Notes under the pieces: model-generated
What the model was told of the DNA's origin: nothing
What the model saw: the letters and a program-made list of their open reading frames with translations, nothing else
Databases searched by the model: none
DNA from: Salvia splendens
Lineage: Eukaryota; Streptophyta; Magnoliopsida; Lamiales; Lamiaceae
Reading direction: 5' to 3'
NCBI RefSeq assembly: GCF_004379255.2
Contig: NC_056045.1
Location: 12,365,593 to 12,429,592, forward strand
DNA length: 64,000 nucleotides
In this document: piece after piece, positions 48,050 to 59,656 of the stretch
Layout of the letters: every line of letters begins with the position of its first letter
Numbering within the stretch: position 1 is the stretch's first letter
Position numbers and translations under genes: made by a program

Positions 48050-48421
48050 TGTAACGCCCGACTTTCCCTTATTTCTTTAAGTTGCTTTTGGATTACTGTC
48101 GAATTTTTTTTAGCCAACTATCGTTCCGTTTTATTTTGAGAGCCTATGGAATTTTTTTTTTTTTTTAAGAAGCTGAAACATTAAAAAATTATTGTATTTC
48201 TCCTGCAGTCAAAATTGAGTCAAATAAATATCTCCCAATCCCATTACTATACGGTTTTCTCCATATCTCCTACTCTCCTTAAAAATCTCCAACAAAATAC
48301 TTTGTTAACTCTATTTATACTTTTCCTCCCACAATCTCAACAACCTATCGTTCCTGCAGTTTTCTTCCCTTCCAACAAAGGTATAATCTTCCACTTCAAT
48401 TCAGTGTATACAACTATCTGG

Positions 48422-48462
<41 letters not shown>

Positions 48463-50572
48463 ATCTGGATCTTAAACCCATAGCACCATATTTTTCTTGT
48501 CACAGTTGAGAGGAAAAAAAAATCGAGCAGCCTGTCTGTGAACCCAAATCCTCCCTGCAAATCTCAATTTGTTCTCCTCTTTCCAAAGGTATATCCATTT
48601 TTTTTTTGTGAATCTCCTGCATCCCATTCCATGACATAGCACTTTAGTTCACTGCCAAATCTGGATTTAACTAGGAATTTCTGAAACTTGACGAATGATG
48701 CATTGGTGCTAAAGTTACGATCTTGAATCTACCTGCAGTAATTTTTGGCCCTATGAACCACTTCTAAACTTAAAGAAAAGAAATTGTGAAAAACAGATTT
48801 GGAATCTTATAAAAAAAAGGGGGGGTTTAAAATGGGGAAAAGGGGATTGGACTTACCTGCTGTGCGAAGCGGGGCTGCTCGGCGATGAAGATGCGGTGAC
48901 GGCAGTGATTTGCAGCAGCCCTGGACGGCGGCTGCTGGTGCAGATTTAAGAGAGGAGAGGAGGCATCACCATTTGGGTGTTTAGTCACAGTTTTGGAGAA
49001 GAATTTGAGAGAGAAAGAGGATGGAAGAAGAAGGCGTGTTAGTAATATTTGGGAGTATATGTGATGCCTTTTATTTTCTTTGTTTTGGGCAATGTGGGAA
49101 GTAGACATGTGTGGGTAGAGAGTTTACGTGTGATGTTGAAAGTTTTTGCTCAATTCTTTTATTTGTTGTTTCTGTTTTCACGCGGTGTTGGATTAGGAGT
49201 ATTTTTATTTATTTATGAAATTGTTTATTTAATTAGCTTGTTTGGTTCTTCTGTGATACAGAAATAGGCGTAGTTGTTGGGGTATACGTACTGCCTTTTT
49301 ATTTTTTTCTTTGTTTTGAGTTGCTGGGAAGCAGATAGGTGTGGGTAGGTAGTATTGACGTATGGTGTTTGGGAGTATTTTAAGATACAGACTCTTTTCA
49401 TACTTTAGTTCGATTTAATAGGAATGACCTATTGAGTTGGGCAATTTAAATTTATGTGTGGTTGGAATTTACATAATTAGCTTATATCAGTTTAGTGATT
49501 ATCAAAAGATTTCGAATGATGTCTGAGACTGTTGTATATAATTGATGAGTCTGATTTCTTAATTTTCAGAGTGATGTTGGAACAAGTTTGAGATATGAGG
49601 TTTTGCTAAGAAAAGAGAAAGGGATAAATTGAGCACACACTTAGGATGCATGCACTGTTAAATTTATTATTTTGCATAGTCTAATTTTTGCATATCATGT
49701 TATTTTGAAAAGGGTGAATTTGTGCACGTTGTTTGCGGTGAGAACAGGAAGTGGTTTGAGGAGTTAAGCTTTCGAGGTGGGCTTTCTTTTTAAATAAGGG
49801 CAATGCCCTAAGTATATTTTTATGCAAAAATGATATGAATATTTGTCATGCCGTGTTTTGTTTTATCTATGGAACCTATCTGATGTGGCTTTTGCCATCA
49901 ATGGATAATCGAATTCGGGTCTGTCTAGGGAGCGAGTCCCTATTCAGGCTAGTGTACACCTATGGAGATCGTGAGCCGTCTTTCGGGTCGGCCGGTCTAG
50001 TGACTTGGAATGTGGCCACGTTCCTTGTCATCAATGGATCAGATATGGTAGACATCTATGGGAAAATGGTTGATCAACCGAATTTTACGATGGAAATGAT
50101 TTTAGTGTCTTGGGCGATTTCTAAAGTTAAAACCCCATGGTCACTCAATGGTGGCATGATAAATACTTTTATAAAATGTTTTCGGCATGAGTCCACTGAG
50201 TGCATCAAGTACTCAGCCCTGCTTTTCTTTTAAAAATTGCAGGTTGAGCGTGACGGGTGCGGTGGGTGTTGAGCAAGACCGTTGAAGAAATTAAGTGTTT
50301 AGAATGTGTCATGTCTTCACACGTGGCATATTCCTTCTCTCGAAATGCTTCCGCTAAGTAGTTGTCCTTCTTTTAAGTTCTTGTATCACTAAGATAATAT
50401 TCATTTCTTTGAGTTGTTGATTGTTGAGATACTCTGATTTTATTCGAGCTATTCCCATTTGTTTCGAGCTATGGTCGATTTGTGTTGTTTTCCCCTTTCT
50501 TCCCCGCTTCTTTAATCCTCCCCTAGTCGCGATCAACCGTGTTTTCTATCCTTAGAAAATGCGGGCGTGACA
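48050..50572 (+). mobile_element. 3' LTR of element D (2523 bp)
   Basis: This LTR is a near-identical partner of 43283-45807 with a few substitutions and homopolymer length changes. Its palindrome is at 50007-50024 and its hairpin at 50196-50216. It is followed by TSD GGTCA. Confidence 0.92.
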
Positions 50573-50760
50573 GGTCACAACACCGACGAATAGTCCAGAG
50601 ACCACAGAGTGGCATGGCCGCCAAATGTTGCCTAAGCAAGACCATCTCTTTAGCATTAAAGAGTCTTGTTTCTACAACACACTCCCATAACAATGCTTAT
50701 GTGCTGCTAACAAGATCAAGCTATCTCATAAATTCTGTGTGAACTTCTGAATCTCGTAGT

Positions 50761-50913
50761 TTCTTAGGATTATTGTCCCCACAGGGCAGGTGGCAACAAT
50801 ATTGGAAACCACATTCTAGTTCATACTATTTATATTTGAGAAGTCCGCCCTCATGAACTTGCTATTTTCTTAGGATTATTGTCCCCACAGAGCAGGTGGC
50901 GATAATATTAGAA
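50761..50913. repeat. 47-bp direct repeat, two copies
   Basis: TTCTTAGGATTATTGTCCCC, continuing ACAG.GCAGGTGGC.A.AATATT.GAAA, occurs at 50761-50808 and 50867-50913, offset by 106 bp, with a few mismatches. It lies in the leader of element C. Confidence 0.85.
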
Positions 50914-51256
50914 AAAGGCTTCATAAATTGCAGACCAATTGATGGAGACCATATACAAACGTTGAGTTCGTAATTATAGCTTAGATATTTCGGTTATGGT
51001 TTTTCTTTAAATATCCTTAGTCTTAGGGCAGAGAAAGACTTGGTTAAATTCTGTTGGTATTTAATCTTCCTTTAGGGAATAATTATTCTAGAATATAATT
51101 CTTATTCATGTCTACTATAAGATTTGACTAAACAAATGAATTATTTAATTCTTAATAAGACATGAAAAATTAAATTCAAATTAATTCCATGTTCAAGATT
51201 AGGAAGAGATATTTCATTATTTAATGTATTCATACATATCTATCCTATTTAGGATC

Positions 51257-51478
51257 TTAGATATATAAATATTAGGAAACTATTAAATTATTCTTATCCA
51301 TATCATCTAGGAATCAAAATATTATTATTTATTTCCATAGATATAGAAAATAATAAAAATATTCCTTAAATCTAGATAAATATTAGGAAACTATTAAATT
51401 ATTCTCATCTATATCATCTAGGAATAAAATAATATTATTTATTTCCATAGATATAGATAATAATAAAAATATTCCTAA
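51257..51478. repeat. Tandem duplication of ~111 bp
   Basis: Blocks containing ATTAGGAAACTATTAAATTA, then TATCATCTAGGAAT and TTTCCATAGATATAG, occur twice head to tail (51257-51366 and 51369-51478) with about ten differences. AT-rich and non-coding. Confidence 0.85.
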
Positions 51479-51594
51479 AATCTAGGTAAATCTTCCAAAA
51501 AGATTTTATTTCCATTAAATAATAATATTTTAATGATATCTTTTAATAAAATAATTAAATAATCATTAAAATAATCTTTCATCGTTATCTCATC

Positions 51595-52190
51595 GTACGA
51601 GGTTCGCACGAACGATGAACGATGAAAATCCAACGAGTTCTTCGTCGGACCACGACGCATGAAGCGTCTCGGCCACCAGCGCGCAGATGGCGCGCCAGCG
51701 TCTCGGCCAGCGGCTCGTCGGGTGTCGCCAGCGTCTCGGCCAGAAGCGTGCGCGGAGGCGCGGCTCCTCTCGGCCAGCGGCGAGCACCCGTCACGGCGTC
51801 TCGGCTCGTCGGGTGCCAACGCTTCTCGGCCAGGCGCGTATGCGGCGGCGTGCGCCTCTCGGCCAGCGTCTCGGCACCCGTCTCGGACATCCGAGCTGTT
51901 AGGTGGCGCTAGCTCTCGGCTAGCGGCGAGCACGGTGGCGAGCCCGCTCTCGGCCAGCTCCAACCTTCCGCCTAGGGTTCGGCCTGGCGTCTCGGCACCT
52001 CGGCACGTTCTCGGTTGAACTGCCGTGCCACTCCATCAGCCGCGTCAACCTCGACCTGGGTTCCGTCTGGTGCGTGTGGTCTCGGCCGGCGGCGCGCACG
52101 AGCCCTACTCGTCTGCGCGTCGCCCCGTGATCACGGCTCCCGGCTCCCACTGTCTCGACATCCCTACCTCGATCGCACGTGGTGCGTTCG
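51595..52190 (-). repeat. GC-rich island of degenerate TCTCGGCCAGCG repeats
   Basis: Variants of CTCGGCCAGCG and GTCTCGGC occur more than 15 times over about 600 bp, in an otherwise AT-rich element. All frames are open here because of base composition, so the overlapping ORFs (for example 51475-51963, minus) are not taken as genes. It lies in the leader of C upstream of gag. Confidence 0.7.
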
Positions 52191-52336
52191 AGCAATTCAA
52201 GTTCTTTGATTCGATAGTTCTTGAGTTCATCATGCATAAAATTAAACAAAAACACCAAGAACATGCTTCGCAATCAAATAACACATGCATACATGAATTT
52301 CGCGAAATTTAAATCCAAATAATCAGAGCCAAAGAC

Positions 52337-52350
52337 TGGCTCTGATACCA
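52337..52350 (-). promoter_or_regulatory. Primer-binding site of C (initiator Met tRNA)
   Basis: The minus strand reads TGGTATCAGAGCCA, 2 bp inside the 5' LTR; it matches the initiator Met tRNA 3' end and fixes the element's orientation. Confidence 0.92.
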
Positions 52351-52352
52351 AC

Positions 52353-53814
52353 TGAAGGGGCTGGCAGCGGAAGCGTGCGTTCAAAACGGATCACATGAAT
52401 TTGATCTATTTAGCAGATTATTTAGACAAAATCTATTCGCGTAATTATCACATGTATCATGCTCATAACTTGAATTAAAACATGCTTTAGCACATAAAAT
52501 CCCTAAAACATGCTTACTATGGAATTAGCCAATTTACCTTGTTGATTCAATCAAGAATCGATGATGGCTTGCTCCGTCTCCACGTGAAGATCTTCAATAC
52601 AAGACCTCGGATCTTCTGACTGGTGTCCCGAACTATACGCTGATATTTGTGTGGGCAAATCTCACCAACGTACTAGGACTCGAATAATGGAAGACAGAAC
52701 TCAGCTCACGGAGGAGGCACAAATTTCAAGCTCTCTCTTTAGAGGGGGACAAAAATTTTGATAATAAATTGTTATGTTTTTTGTCTCTTTATTCTCCTAT
52801 TTATATAAGTCACATATTGGGCCTAGTCAGGGATCTAAGGAAGAATTTGGAACAGGCCTCACCCAATTAGCTTTTTACTAATTAAATTGAACTCACAATT
52901 TAATATAAGCTTATATTGGAATATTACGAGCAGCCACTACAGAAGTAATATTGCACTGCCTTCCAAATCCGAAATTACAAGTATTCCGGGTTTCCATTAA
53001 TTGCATTTGATTCATTTCCCGCGCTTAAGATGGAAACATCCATTAATTAATTAATGGCTGCTATAGACTTAATTAATTAACATATTTCGAATTCCAAGAG
53101 TGGACTTAGCAAGAAACTCTTATTTATTATTCATAGAGTAATCAAACTCCAACTAGCTAGGTTCCGAATAATAAAACCTCGTTTCGAGCTCCTCTTGTGG
53201 ATGTTATCAAACGAGACTCTCCTCGCGCACGTTTCAACATAATAGCAATCCTAGCACCTCTAGATAATGATCACCACTACCCAATATACCTGGATCGTTG
53301 GGTTACGAAAAACCCGCACCTTTGGTAAGTCAAAGTAGTGGATCCTCAATATCGTATGCTCAATGCTAATGTACATTGATTAAGAAATTAATTTTCAAGA
53401 CCTCGACTTTCAGTAGATAGCATAAAGACTCGTCTTGCTGTTAGATCCATTCAGTGCTATACCACACCAACGTCATCTTATTTCATTAAGGTTTAGAAAT
53501 AATCGGACTGACATTGTAACCTTTCGCGATAGGTAGTCTAGGCCTATCTAGGTTGTGAAATTCTTATTTTTCTTTGTTTAGAACTGACCGTGTTACCTTA
53601 AATTGGACGACGCCCACAACCGGTGTACTAAAACAAAGACTTAGACTCTGTTACGTTTGCTCATACATTTAAATATGTAATAACCAACCATTAAATGTAA
53701 AACATAACAACATTATGACAAAAATAATCTGTTGCATTTATTGGAAAATAACCATTAGAGTTTTACAGTATCCAATCACTCGAAAGGTGATTTCTAGTAT
53801 ACAAAACCCTAACA
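52353..53814 (-). mobile_element. 5' LTR of copia element C (1462 bp)
   Basis: The ends are the same as in the LTR at 37775, TGAAGGGG...CCCTAACA. TSD AGTAT follows at 53815. Confidence 0.9.
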
Positions 53815-54260
53815 AGTATGGACCTTACAAAACATATTTACAATCCCGTTGTGCCGCACGAGCTCTTTCTTAGCGGGCGCCTTTGCCTCTTTAGTGGCGG
53901 ACCGCTGCGGTGTGTTCGGCGGTCCGCCGGGCGTCGGGCAGTCTTTAGAATTCGTTCTTGAGGTGCTGCCTTCATCCTTCTTCTGCTTAGTGACACATTT
54001 CTTATTTATGTCCGCCACTCGTGCTGCTGTCTTTGCCTTGTCTTCCTCAATATTCTTGTGGACTTGATCTAGTTGAGTCTTAATGTTCGAGACGGCAGTG
54101 GCAATTGTGTTTATTCCTTGCTCGTGATTGTTCAACCTTGCCTCAACGACCCAAATCTTAGTGTCATTAGTCTTCCTATCTTTCACTAGCACCTCTAAAA
54201 TCTTCATAATCTCTTTGTCATACTTCTCCTCTTTCTTGATAGGTTCAACTACTCCACCCT
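53815..54260 (-). pseudogene. Gag C-terminal segment of element A
   Basis: The minus-strand ORF (53809-54207) has a coiled-coil-like stretch (NNHEQGINTIATAVSNIKTQ, then LDQVHKNIEEDKAK), then a proline/threonine-rich linker ending NMFCKVHT at the copia insertion. It is the part that in Athila precedes the protease; the continuation is at 37769 downward. Confidence 0.65.
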
Positions 54261-55092
54261 TGCTAACATTAAATCATGTGGGGGGTTGCAAGAAATTATT
54301 GTTAGAATAAGGGAAGAGATTAGGATGAGGACAGTTCCCGTTATAATTATTGAAATTATCGCCCCCCTGGTTAGGGTGATAATTGTTGTTGTAACCCCTA
54401 TTGGGACCGCCTCCTTGTTGCACGTAGTTGACATCATCCATAAGAACGGGAGGAGCGTCGGGTTTGGTGACCGCAATGACCTCTCTTCTATATGTGTCCA
54501 TTTGGTCAACCCGAACTCTAAGCTCGGCCAATTCCTTCGCAAAAGAACTCTCTTCGGCCTCCTCTATGGCCGCTACTCTCCTTGAGTTGTGTTTTTCTTT
54601 CAACCACCCCTGCTGTTGGTGGTGAACTCCTTTATGACTGCCATGGCATTTGGTCCACTCTTCCTAAAGAATCCCCCATTGGCCCCTGAATCCAACATAG
54701 CACAAATCTTTTCATTAAATACATTATAGAGGATTCCTACCTGATGGTCGACGGTGAAACCGTAGTTGGGGCATTTGCAGAGTTGGCCCTTGAAACGAGA
54801 GACCTCCTCGTAGAGGGGCTCGTCGTTGCCTAGCATGAATTGGAAGATCTCACTCTTGAGTTTCAATATTGTGGTTGGCGGGTAGTACATGTTGAGGAAG
54901 GAAACCACAATATCATTCCACGTGGAGACTTGCTCTGTGGGCAGACACTCAAACCACTCAATGAAAAGGGAAAGAGTCTTACCCTAATGGTGTCATCGTC
55001 GACACCATTCAATTTCAGTGTGTTTGCAGTCTCCACGAACTTCGAGAGGTGGCGGCTGACATCTTCTGTGACCCTCCCTGTAAAAGGAAACT
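54261..55092 (-). pseudogene. Gag middle of element A, frameshifted
   Basis: Three overlapping frames carry the pieces in order. First, GRVTEDVSRHLSKFVETANT and LKLNGVDDDTIRVRLFPFSL (54863-55080). Next, FLNMYYPPTTILKLKSEIFQ and VSRFKGQLCKCPNYGFTVDH, then ICAMLDSGANGGFF (54600-54908). Last, an Asn/Gly-rich tail (54274-54603). This is a typical Athila Gag core with at least two frameshifts. It is cut at 55092 by solo LTR E; the N-terminal part resumes at 58577. Confidence 0.75.
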
Positions 55093-58000
55093 TGTAACAT
55101 CCCAAATTTTTGTGACTCTTCTTATATGTTATTCGAATTTTGGATTCTTGGAATTATGAAACTTTCGTTTCTATGTGATTAAGTGTTTTGCGTGAAATAA
55201 ATTTTCGTGGTTAATGTGGAATGATGAGCTTGATGTTTTATATTTTCCAATGTGGGGAAATAATTAATAGGATCATGCATTTATATTTTTCGAGGCAATT
55301 CATTGGAATTTTCGGCCCTTCCTAATTATTGAAATAGTATTTCATTTCTTGGATTTAATTAATTGTCTTGGGATACTTATCCAAATTAAATCCAAACCAA
55401 ATGACCCTAAATGGTACTAAATGGAATTCGAACTCCATTTTTATTTTCCTTGGGAGTTTTCGAAAATCTCCTATAGGAGAAAGAATTATTTTCATTTGAT
55501 TTAATTGGTGCTTTATTGACTCTCTTCCTTTGAATTTAATCCAATTAAATCATGTTATAATTTATTTCTTCACCTAAAATAAATAGAGAGTTGGGACATT
55601 CCTTGGTTAGCAATTTTCGGTCCCTCCACTAAATTTTGGAGGATATTTTATTTGTTTCCTAATTTGTGGAATCCCTTTTTATTCAAATAAATTCCCATGT
55701 CTAATTAATTGGGGATGCGAATATTTTTTTCTCCTACTTTTCTCCCATATCACACGCCCCCTATGCAATATTTTCCTTGTGGGAATTTAATTAATTGTTG
55801 CCTATTTTATGGGAGCCTTTTTCCTATAAATAAATTGCCTAATTTAAATCCTATTCTTTTAATTGGGGATTTAAATAATTTCCTTGTGCAATTCCTTATG
55901 GAAATTTTCGGCCCCCACCATTATTTTCATACTTGGAGATTTAATTTATTCTGTTCCCTTGTTTATGAAATATTCACTTTTATTTCCTAAGTTGTGAATA
56001 TATTCTCTCCAAGTAAATACTAAATAAATTCCTTGCTATTCCTACATGGAATTTTCAAAAATTTCCTCCCCTTCCCACATGCTTATTTTATTCTTTTAAT
56101 TGTGGGATTTATTTAATTATATTTTTCCCCACAATTAATTAATTAATTGATTTTAAACCTAACCCTAATCCTAAATACCTAAACTAAACCCTAGCCCTCA
56201 TTCTCCCTCAATTTTCGTGCCTCCCTCCTCCCTCTCCACATTCTCTCCAAAAAACTTCTTCCACCATTGTTTCTTGCATCCATTGAAGTTTATTTTCAAG
56301 AATCTCCGACGAATCACCTCGTTTCTTGGTTCTACCGATTCGTTTTGTCAAAGAAGGTATATTGGCTTCACTTTTCCTCATTCCTTTCATTTGAACCATG
56401 TTCTTGAATCCTACATGCATGTAGTGGGTGTAGGAATCGTAGATCGCAAGTTTAATCGGGGAGGGAAAGTGAGTTTGCTTGAAAACCTTGATAAATATGC
56501 GTTTCAATTGAATTGTGTGAAGTTTGATTGGAATCTTTGGTGAATGATGTAAGTTTATGTGCAAACATGATTAAGAGAGTCTTATCAAGCATGATTGTGT
56601 GTTATAAGCATGAGAATTGGTGTTTGGATGATTGAGAAGGAAACCCTAATTTAGAAATTGTGTAACTGTTATCTGTGATGTTTGACCAGTACCTTCTGAT
56701 GAGTAATTGACCTACCAAACGGCCGAATTTTGATATACAAATTTTACTGAGTAAACTTCAAGGTGTTACGTGTTTCTCGTGTGAATTTCAGCCCATTTTA
56801 TCGAAAAATGAATTTTTAATAAATTTTTGAAGTTGACTGCGCAAATCTGCCAGAAACTCGTGTTCTCGCCATGAATGTTTCGTTTTCTGTTTGACTGAAC
56901 AAATGACCTCCGATTGATGTGATTCTTGAACTAGATGAAAATTTGAAGTGTCTTCTGAGTCGTGTTAAATTCTCAGCCTTTTTGGGAATTGGATGAATTT
57001 ATGGTAAATTTTTCAAATGAACTGCGCAGTGCTGTCAGAGATTGTATGTTCCGACCAGAGAGTTTAATATGTAATATGACTGACTAAATGACGTGATTTC
57101 GGTGTGAAAATTTTCATGGATGAACTTGAATGTGTCCTCTGTATTGTGATCCAAAAGTTAGCTTCATATGAGGTCGGGTGAATTTATAGTGATTTTTACA
57201 AAACGGTCGCGCAGTTCTGCTAGTTTTCTGCCTTGTTAAAATGACACCTAGTTTCAAGTTTAAAAGTATTATATGATGCATGTATGTCCAAGGAACGTGT
57301 TTAAATGTTGAAATCACTTGTGATAAGTTGGAATGTGTTACGTGTGTCTTTACACCCTTTTGACGTATGTTGGGTTGGGGAATGTGAGAAAAACGATGAG
57401 AGAGAAAATGATAGGACATGCATAGTAAAATGTTGATGTGGAAGGCTGATTTGTGTTGTCATTGACAAGGGTGTTGTGTACTCGTGAACTCGAGGATCGT
57501 GAGTTGCTATAAGTTGGGTTGTGAATTTGCTAAGCGATCGAGGTGGGCTTTCTTTTCAAACCTCTTTATTTTTCCGAAAATATGATGTGGTGTTATAAGG
57601 GTGGTTTAAAGTGTTATGTCATGCCGTGATTGTTTTGATGTTGAGATTTTTGCCTGATGCCTAGTTCGTTTGAGCTTGCTCCGTTAGGCTATAGGGCTAT
57701 GTTGAGATTGTGCTTGATGCCTAGTTTGTGAGTTCGCTCCATTAGGCTATAGGGCTATGATAAACGAATTCGGGTCTGAGTAGGGCCGCAAACCCTATCA
57801 GGCTGTGTACACAGAGGGGATCGTGAGCCGTCCTTGCTAGTCGGCCGGTTTCGTGGGCGAATAGTGTGGCCACACTTTCGTCGCACTATGATAAGAGGAT
57901 GTGATTGATTGATTGATGTGGAAAATGAGGAGATAAATTGTGTGGCCAGACTTGGATTTTTTGTGTTCTCGTGATATTTCTTACTATATAAAACTCGAGA

Positions 58001-58576
58001 TCACTGGTATGGATGACATAACTTATTAAAATGTTTTCGGCATGAGCCCATTGAGTACAACAAGTACTCAGCCCTGCATATTCTTTTTCTTATGTGCAGG
58101 TTGAGCGGGATGTTGCGGTGGATATTGAGCTGGCTAAAGACCCTAGGATACGTTGTGTCGTCATACATAGGCGTGATCCTTGACTCTCCCTGAACCTTAT
58201 TTATCCGCTGCTATGTTTTAAATTATGTCTTAAGACCTTAATCTTTTCGTGTTGTGTTTGAACATGTATGGCGGTGTTAGGTTTAAACGAGTGTTTACGT
58301 TGTCTTTCTGAAAATGATGTTTTCCGAGATTTAAGTTAAATGTTCATTTTACCTTAGTTTTTTTATATATATAGTTGTATTTCTTAAGTCAAATTTTTCT
58401 GGTGCCCTTTATAAAAGTATGTTTCTTTATGTCTTTTAAAAAAAAGTGACCTTAAACTTCTTTAAACTAAGTTGTTTTTCTTCTTTAAGTCTTAAGTTGT
58501 TCTTTTAAACTGTTGTCCATGCATGTCGGTCATGATCGCCGCGTTTGTGATACCCCTGGTATGGGCGGTCGTGACA
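55093..58576 (+). mobile_element. Solo LTR E of a gypsy element (3484 bp)
   Basis: It starts TGTAACATCCC and ends GGGCGGTCGTGACA. AAACT flanks both sides (55088-55092 and 58577-58581). No internal region remains, so unequal or intra-element recombination between two LTRs is the likely history. It shares with the LTRs of D and G the GAGGTGGGCTTTC block (57539), the GAATTCGGGT block, the GTGGCCAC palindrome (57863-57876) and the hairpins (58051-58100). Orientation is inferred from that likeness. Confidence 0.9.
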
Positions 58577-58960
58577 AAACTGCTCAACCCTTTGAATAAG
58601 GGGCATTCACAGCTCAAAATTGTTAGCATCTATACGAGGGCCTTAGGGAAAAGAAATCATATTCCCGTGATTGAACATATGGATCACGGGTACTATCTCC
58701 TTGTTCCTCCTTTCCTGCTCCTCTCGGGTAACCCTCTCCGCGTCTCTCTTATCCATCAACACTTGACTGTGGCTTGAAACCTCTCTAGCTCTGTTTTGTC
58801 TCTCATTGATCCTTGCTCACTTCTTATTTTCCTACGGGTCCTTTCAAGTTTGGGATCGAGCGTCTCTAAGATGTTCTTCCCAGAACACGTTCGCATACAC
58901 AACCTGAAAGAAACAAAACAAAAATCAAACTAAAAAAAATTAAAAACAGAAAGCAATTAA
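58577..58960 (-). pseudogene. Gag N-terminus of element A
   Basis: The minus strand gives MRTCSGKNILETLDPKLERT then RRKIRSEQGS, and further on PRIDANNFEL, TGA, MPLIQRVEQF. These are the hallmarks of Athila gag starts. It carries frame breaks and the in-frame stop. The stretch is interrupted by E exactly before the codons for KFPFTGR. Confidence 0.7.
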
Positions 58961-59016
58961 AATCTAAAGTAGTTAAATTATCCGTTTGAAGATATCAATC
59001 ATAAAGTGAATTATAA

Positions 59017-59034
59017 TCCCCAGCAATGGTGCCG
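59017..59034 (-). promoter_or_regulatory. Degenerate primer-binding site of element A (Asp tRNA type)
   Basis: The minus strand reads TCGGCACCATTGCTGGGGA, a mutated form of the TGGCGCCGTTGCCGGGGA site of Athila/Tat elements. It lies 6 bp from the LTR end. Confidence 0.7.
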
Positions 59035-59040
59035 AAAACT

Positions 59041-59469
59041 TGATGCACTTTTTATTAGCACTATAAATACCTGCAAGTATACAGAGTAGGAATAGTATAG
59101 CTAAAAGTTAGTATCAGATATCGATCACATGGAAAACAAACACGGACTGTCTATCATCTACTAAAACTCAATTACTATTTGGAAAACCGAAAGTTTTGGA
59201 GATTTTTTGAAAACAAGGAACTATTGAAAGAAAAGAAACAACTATTTGCAAATAAACACGAAGATAAAAGTATAGAGAAAAGAAACAACTATTTGCATTC
59301 ACAGTTATGGTTATACATATTCCAACTACAACACCCTAGCACATTTCTTACTTTGATAGAACGAGTCACCTAGATTATGCTCATGCAAATAATGGACATG
59401 TAATGCAACCTTGACATTAAAAACGGACTAAAAGATGGCCTTAAAACAATGCAAAATCCGAGCGTATCA
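59041..59469 (-). mobile_element. 5' LTR of element A, internally deleted (429 bp)
   Basis: It is homologous to the outer parts of the 904-bp LTR at 36566. The likeness is strong to about 59390, then poor, and it ends GTATCA before TSD CCGCT. About 475 bp of the middle are missing relative to its partner. Confidence 0.78.
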
Positions 59470-59474
59470 CCGCT

Positions 59475-59651
59475 TGAGTCTCGAAGAGCTCTCTCACTTG
59501 ATCAAAGGACATCTTCCTCAAGTCTTCCTTGCTCACGGCATTGATCCAACGCACATCCTTATAAGTTAGACCTTTGTAGAACTTGTGCAACTCCTTGTTT
59601 GGAGCTACCCCATGACTAAGGAATTTTCAAATCAAGTCTGAGAATCTATAC
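59475..59651 (-). pseudogene. Gag core fragment of element B
   Basis: The minus strand reads WYRFSDLI, TGA, KFLSHGVAPNKELHKFYKGL, then RWINAVSKEDLRKMSFDQVR and ELFETQA. FYKGL fits the FYNGL motif of gypsy Gag. The frame continues into 36560 across element A. The right end is cut by element F. Confidence 0.7.
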
Positions 59652-59656
59652 CATAC

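Larger units (their letters stand above)
43283..50572 (+). mobile_element. Young gag-only gypsy element D (TR-GAG type), nested in C
   Basis: The two 2.5-kb LTRs are nearly identical, with only about ten differences noticed by eye. The duplication is GGTCA (43278-43282 and 50573-50577). The internal region of 2.24 kb has an initiator-Met primer site, a leader with a trinucleotide repeat, one intact gag and no pol. Structures of this kind are known as TR-GAG retrotransposons and depend on an autonomous relative for enzymes. It is of the same family as the array founder G. Confidence 0.93.
50573..52336 (-). other. Long 5' leader of copia element C
   Basis: This non-coding region lies between the primer site of C and the D insertion. 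It holds two direct duplications and a GC-rich island, listed separately. No recognisable protein is encoded; ORFs in the GC-rich part are low-complexity. Confidence 0.65.
37775..53814 (-). mobile_element. Ty1/copia element C, nested in A
   Basis: The LTRs are 37775-39222 and 52353-53814. AGTAT flanks both outer sides (37770-37774, 53815-53819). The minus-strand order is 5' LTR, initiator-Met primer site, long leader, gag, pol, purine tract (AAGTGGGAGAT in minus sense, just inside 39223) and 3' LTR. Its leader is split by element D. Without D it is about 8.7 kb, large for copia because of a 2-kb leader. Confidence 0.92.
36566..59469 (-). mobile_element. Athila-like non-autonomous element A, nested in B
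   Basis: The LTRs begin TGATGCACTTTTTATTAGC at 36566 and 59041 on the plus strand. The outer flanks are CCGCT at 36561-36565 and 59470-59474, a matching 5-bp duplication. The internal minus-strand order is primer site (59017-59034), gag (58577-58960, then 53815-55087) and a protease start (37473-37769), directly followed by the 3' LTR with no reverse transcriptase. It is split by copia element C and by solo LTR E. The two LTRs differ greatly in length. Confidence 0.85.
33567..59656 (-). mobile_element. Athila-like gypsy element B, host of the nested insertions
   Basis: The minus-strand order is gag core (59475-59651), insertion A, gag tail with knuckle (36150-36560), gag C-terminal linker (35727-36125), protease (34753-35568) and non-coding sequence down to about 33567. 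Across A the gag frame resumes correctly after the CCGCT duplication. The motifs ILRSGREL and GRPFLA, and the GGGTTGCCTCCCATCTAGCGC stretch at about 34690, are typical of Athila elements. Reverse transcriptase and integrase are absent. Neither LTR is identified: the right end is cut by element F and the left end is uncertain. Confidence 0.65.

Noticed and set aside
51475..51963. 162-aa and other ORFs in the GC-rich island
   Set aside because: The low-complexity Ala/Arg-rich products come from repeats, and frames are open on both strands.
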